Source of the DNA: Nocardioides cynanchi
GTDB taxonomy: Bacteria; Actinomycetota; Actinomycetes; Propionibacteriales; Nocardioidaceae
Length of the DNA stretch: 64,000 nucleotides
Direction: 5' to 3'
Assembly: GCF_008761635.1 (NCBI RefSeq)
Contig: NZ_CP044344.1
Location: 2,108,001 to 2,172,000, forward strand
Shown here: positions 61,841 through 64,000 of the stretch, one piece after another
How positions within the stretch are numbered: position 1 is the first letter of the stretch
How the letters are laid out: each line of letters opens with the position of its first letter
Translations under genes and position numbers: made by a program
The notes under the pieces: generated by a model
Databases searched by the model: none
What the model was told of the DNA's origin: nothing
What the model saw: only the letters and a program-made list of their open reading frames with translations

Positions 61841-61846
61841 TACCGT
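61841..61846 (+). promoter_or_regulatory. Putative -10 box of the sigma-like gene
   Basis: TACCGT lies nine bases before the ATG at 61856. A GGGACTTTCCGG sequence sits about 20 bases further upstream. Confidence 0.35.
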
Positions 61847-61855
61847 GGGCGCGCC

Positions 61856-63676
61856 ATGTCCGATGCCGAGCGGTTCGACGCGTTCTACACCGATGCCCGC
61901 GAGCGCGTCCTGGTCCAGGCCTTCGCCCTGACCGGCGACCTGCCCGCCTCCCGCGCGGCCGTCCGGGACGCCTTCATCGCCGCCTGGCACCACTGGGCCA
62001 AGGTACGACGCCTCGAGGACCCCGAGGCCTGGGTCCGCCCCCACGCCTGGACGCATGCGCAGCGGCGCCACACCGCCCGGATCTGGCACCGCGACAAGTC
62101 CCTCGACCCTGAGGTGCGGGCCACCCTCGATGCGCTGGCCAAGCTGCCCGTCAGCGGACGTCGGGCGCTCCTCCTCACGCAGCTGACCACGACCTCCCGG
62201 GAGGAGATGGCGCGCGAGGTCGGGCTCCCGCTGGCCGAGGCCGAGCAACGGCTCCAGACCGCGACCACCCAGTTCTCCCTGCACCGCGAGGTGCCGACCA
62301 CCGCCCTGCGTCCCCTGCTCGACCAGCTGGTCGCGGCCTGTGCCGGCCAGCGCTGGGCCCGGGCCACGATCATCCGCCGCTCCGGCACCACGCGACGCCG
62401 TACCCACGCGATGGCCGGCGGCCTGCTGGTCGTCGCGGCGCTCGTCGGCAGTGGCCTCTTCGTGGCGGACGCGAACGGCGTGCGCCCGACGCTGGCCTCG
62501 GCGGGCGACCGCCTGACCACGGTGCCACCCGCCGAGGCCGGCGGGAGTGGCGCGCCGCAGACGCCACCGGTGATCACCCCGGCCGCGCTGCTCAGCCGCG
62601 CCCAGGTCGGCCACGCCCTCCCCGGACGCACCTGGCGGGTCACCGGCACCGATCCCGGTCAGGGGGCGACTCTCCCGTGCCAGCGGCGCGACTACGCCGA
62701 CCCCCAGGCCGAGACCACCCTGGTCCGCAACTTCACGTCACGGCGCCAGAAGGGTCACCCGACGATGGCGGCGGTGCAGTCCGTGGAGTACTCCCCCGAC
62801 ACCAGCGGTGCGACGCGCGGCTTCAGCGCCGCGGCCGGCTGGTTCGCGGGCTGCCTGATGCCGCAGACCCAGCTGCTGTCGGTGCATCGGGTGACCGGGG
62901 TCGGCGACGAGGCGGAGCAGTACGCGCTCCGCGCCTGGCAGCACCCCGCCGTGACCCTGGTGCTCGGTCTGGCCCGCACCGGGCGGGCCACGACGGTCAC
63001 CGTCACCCGGACCGGCGGCTCGGCCGGCCCGGACCTGGCGGCCAACCTCCGGCTGCTGGTCACCGCCGTCGACAACCTGTGTACGACGTCGGGGGGCGGC
63101 CCCTGCTCCTCCCACCCGCACGCGCACGCCGTACCCGCACCCGCGGCCGGCAGCCCGCCGGCGATGCTCAGCGAGTTCGACCTGCCGCCCGTGGCCGGTG
63201 TCCAGCAGCCCTGGGCCGGTACGACGCCGCGCAAGGCGCTCGACAACCTCGCGGCCACCGGCTGCGACTCCAGCAGCTTCTCCGGGCACGGGTGGACCCA
63301 CGGCGCCACCCGGTCGTTCCTGGCGCCGGGAGCGAAGCTGTCAGCCGAGTTCGGGCTGACCGAGACCGTCGGCGCCCTGCCCACCCCCCAGGCCAAGGCC
63401 TTCGTGAGCGGGGTGCGCGGCAAGCTCGCCAGCTGCCCTGACCGCGACCTCGGCACCAAGGTGCAGCGGATCGCCTCGTCGGCCGACCTGGCCGCATGGC
63501 GGGTGCGCACCCAGGTCAGCGCCAAGGAGACGGTCACGTTCTTCATGGGGGTCGTGCGGCACGGCGGCGCGGTGGCCCAGGTCGGCTTCGTGCCCGACGG
63601 CGCCCACACCATGTCGACCCAGGCCTTCGTGGCCCTGGTGCAGCGGGCCGGCGAGCGCCTCGCGGCGATGCCCTGA
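61856..63676 (+). CDS. ECF sigma-like domain fused to a membrane helix and extracytoplasmic domain
   Basis: A 606-residue protein with an unusual order. Residues 5-75 resemble ECF sigma region 2 (AVRDAFIAAWHHWAKVRRLEDPEAWVRPHAW), and about 90-140 resemble region 4 with a helix-turn-helix (SREEMAREVGLPLAEAEQRLQTA). A basic linker (RRSGTTRRRTHAM) leads to one transmembrane helix at 186-204. The remaining 400 residues are extracytoplasmic and contain two related modules with paired Cys (LPCQRRDY...GWFAGCLMP and ATGCDSSSF...KLASCPDRD), somewhat like PknH-type sensor domains. It could be a membrane-tethered sigma factor released by proteolysis, or a one-component sensor that lost RNA polymerase binding. 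No separate anti-sigma gene follows. Confidence 0.75.
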   Translation: MSDAERFDAFYTDARERVLVQAFALTGDLPASRAAVRDAFIAAWHHWAKVRRLEDPEAWVRPHAWTHAQRRHTARIWHRDKSLDPEVRATLDALAKLPVSGRRALLLTQLTTTSREEMAREVGLPLAEAEQRLQTATTQFSLHREVPTTALRPLLDQLVAACAGQRWARATIIRRSGTTRRRTHAMAGGLLVVAALVGSGLFVADANGVRPTLASAGDRLTTVPPAEAGGSGAPQTPPVITPAALLSRAQVGHALPGRTWRVTGTDPGQGATLPCQRRDYADPQAETTLVRNFTSRRQKGHPTMAAVQSVEYSPDTSGATRGFSAAAGWFAGCLMPQTQLLSVHRVTGVGDEAEQYALRAWQHPAVTLVLGLARTGRATTVTVTRTGGSAGPDLAANLRLLVTAVDNLCTTSGGGPCSSHPHAHAVPAPAAGSPPAMLSEFDLPPVAGVQQPWAGTTPRKALDNLAATGCDSSSFSGHGWTHGATRSFLAPGAKLSAEFGLTETVGALPTPQAKAFVSGVRGKLASCPDRDLGTKVQRIASSADLAAWRVRTQVSAKETVTFFMGVVRHGGAVAQVGFVPDGAHTMSTQAFVALVQRAGERLAAMP

Positions 63677-63713
63677 GGCTCGCCGCTCGGCCGGCGTCAG
63701 CGAGTTGGAGGCG

Positions 63714-64000
63714 TCAGCCGGCGAGGATCGCGCGCATCAGGTCGGCGGTCTCGGACGGCGTCTTGCCGACCTTGACGCCGACGGCCTCGAGGGCCTCCTT
63801 CTTGGCGGCCGCGGTGCCTGACGAGCCGGAGACGATGGCTCCGGCGTGGCCCATGGTCTTGCCCTCGGGAGCGGTGAAGCCGGCGACGTAGCCGACGACC
63901 GGCTTGGTCACGTGGTCCTTGATGTAGGCCGCCGCCCGCTCCTCGGCGTCACCGCCGATCTCGCCGATCATCACGATCGCGTCGGTGTCCGGGTCGGCCT
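63714..64000 (-). CDS. sucD: Succinyl-CoA ligase (ADP-forming) alpha subunit, C-terminal part
   Basis: The last 95 residues of SucD; the rest lies beyond the right edge. Seen: [53 protein letters not shown] with the phosphohistidine (GHAGA), [21 protein letters not shown]. It forms succinyl-CoA ligase with SucB/SucC and links the methylmalonyl-CoA route to the TCA cycle. Convergent with the sigma-like gene, 37 bp apart. Confidence 0.95.
   Translation of the reverse strand, partial: ADPDTDAIVMIGEIGGDAEERAAAYIKDHVTKPVVGYVAGFTAPEGKTMGHAGAIVSGSSGTAAAKKEALEAVGVKVGKTPSETADLMRAILAG

Overview
The window is very GC-rich, with strong G/C at third codon positions, frequent GTG starts, TAnnnT -10 boxes placed 6-9 nt before start codons, and gene content typical of Actinomycetia. 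Gene order recalls two Mycobacterium tuberculosis neighbourhoods remembered from general knowledge: the lpdA / amidohydrolase / PNP / phosphomutase / add / deoA / cdd block, and the sucD / perM-like / purN / purH block. Repeat style and gene families suggest a free-living chromosome of the Nocardioides type (Propionibacteriales); this is inference, not a database match. No rRNA, tRNA, insertion sequence, prophage or CRISPR array was seen.

Layout. 0-3 kb: an FAD oxidoreductase and a GcvT-type folate enzyme in one operon behind a palindromic TetR-like operator. 3-9.4 kb: a SpoIID/LytB-domain secreted protein, an LpdA-type quinone reductase, an orphan ligase-C-like domain, canonical dihydrolipoyl dehydrogenase, a GGCT-fold protein and purine nucleoside phosphorylase. 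9.4-31 kb: a nucleoside catabolism region: alpha-D-phosphohexomutase (perhaps phosphopentomutase), deoC, two aldehyde dehydrogenases, a uridine-kinase-like protein, adenosine deaminase, and an operon of BMP-type nucleoside ABC importer, cytidine deaminase and thymidine phosphorylase. Two secreted clan-A glycosidase paralogs interrupt it. 31-37 kb: M20 amidohydrolase, then mutA-mutB-meaB (methylmalonyl-CoA mutase). 37-46.9 kb: a phage-like small Cys/His membrane protein, a three-gene succinate dehydrogenase, YihY/BrkB, 2'-5' RNA ligase-like protein, trpS, a double GNAT protein and a polytopic membrane protein. 46.9-53.4 kb: MFS exporter, small membrane protein, monomeric isocitrate dehydrogenase, aquaporin-like channel, lipoprotein and malate dehydrogenase. 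53.4-57.3 kb: an inverted array of 32-bp repeats, then the purine/one-carbon operon purN - ZTP riboswitch - purH - folD - DUF3017. 57.5-64 kb: two more glycosidase paralogs (the first frameshifted into the second), a DUF6350/PerM-like protein, a membrane-tethered ECF sigma-like protein, and the end of sucD.

Together the genes describe uptake and breakdown of nucleosides to sugar phosphate and acetaldehyde, propionyl/methylmalonyl-CoA entry to succinyl-CoA, and several TCA-cycle steps (sucD, sdh, icd, mdh, lpd). The most unusual material is non-genic: a palindromic element dispersed through the window has entered at least two conserved enzyme genes in frame (lpd and mutB), and in mutB half of it has expanded into a tandem array encoding DALDHR repeats. 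A second repeat family forms a 32-bp-period inverted array between mdh and the folD operon.
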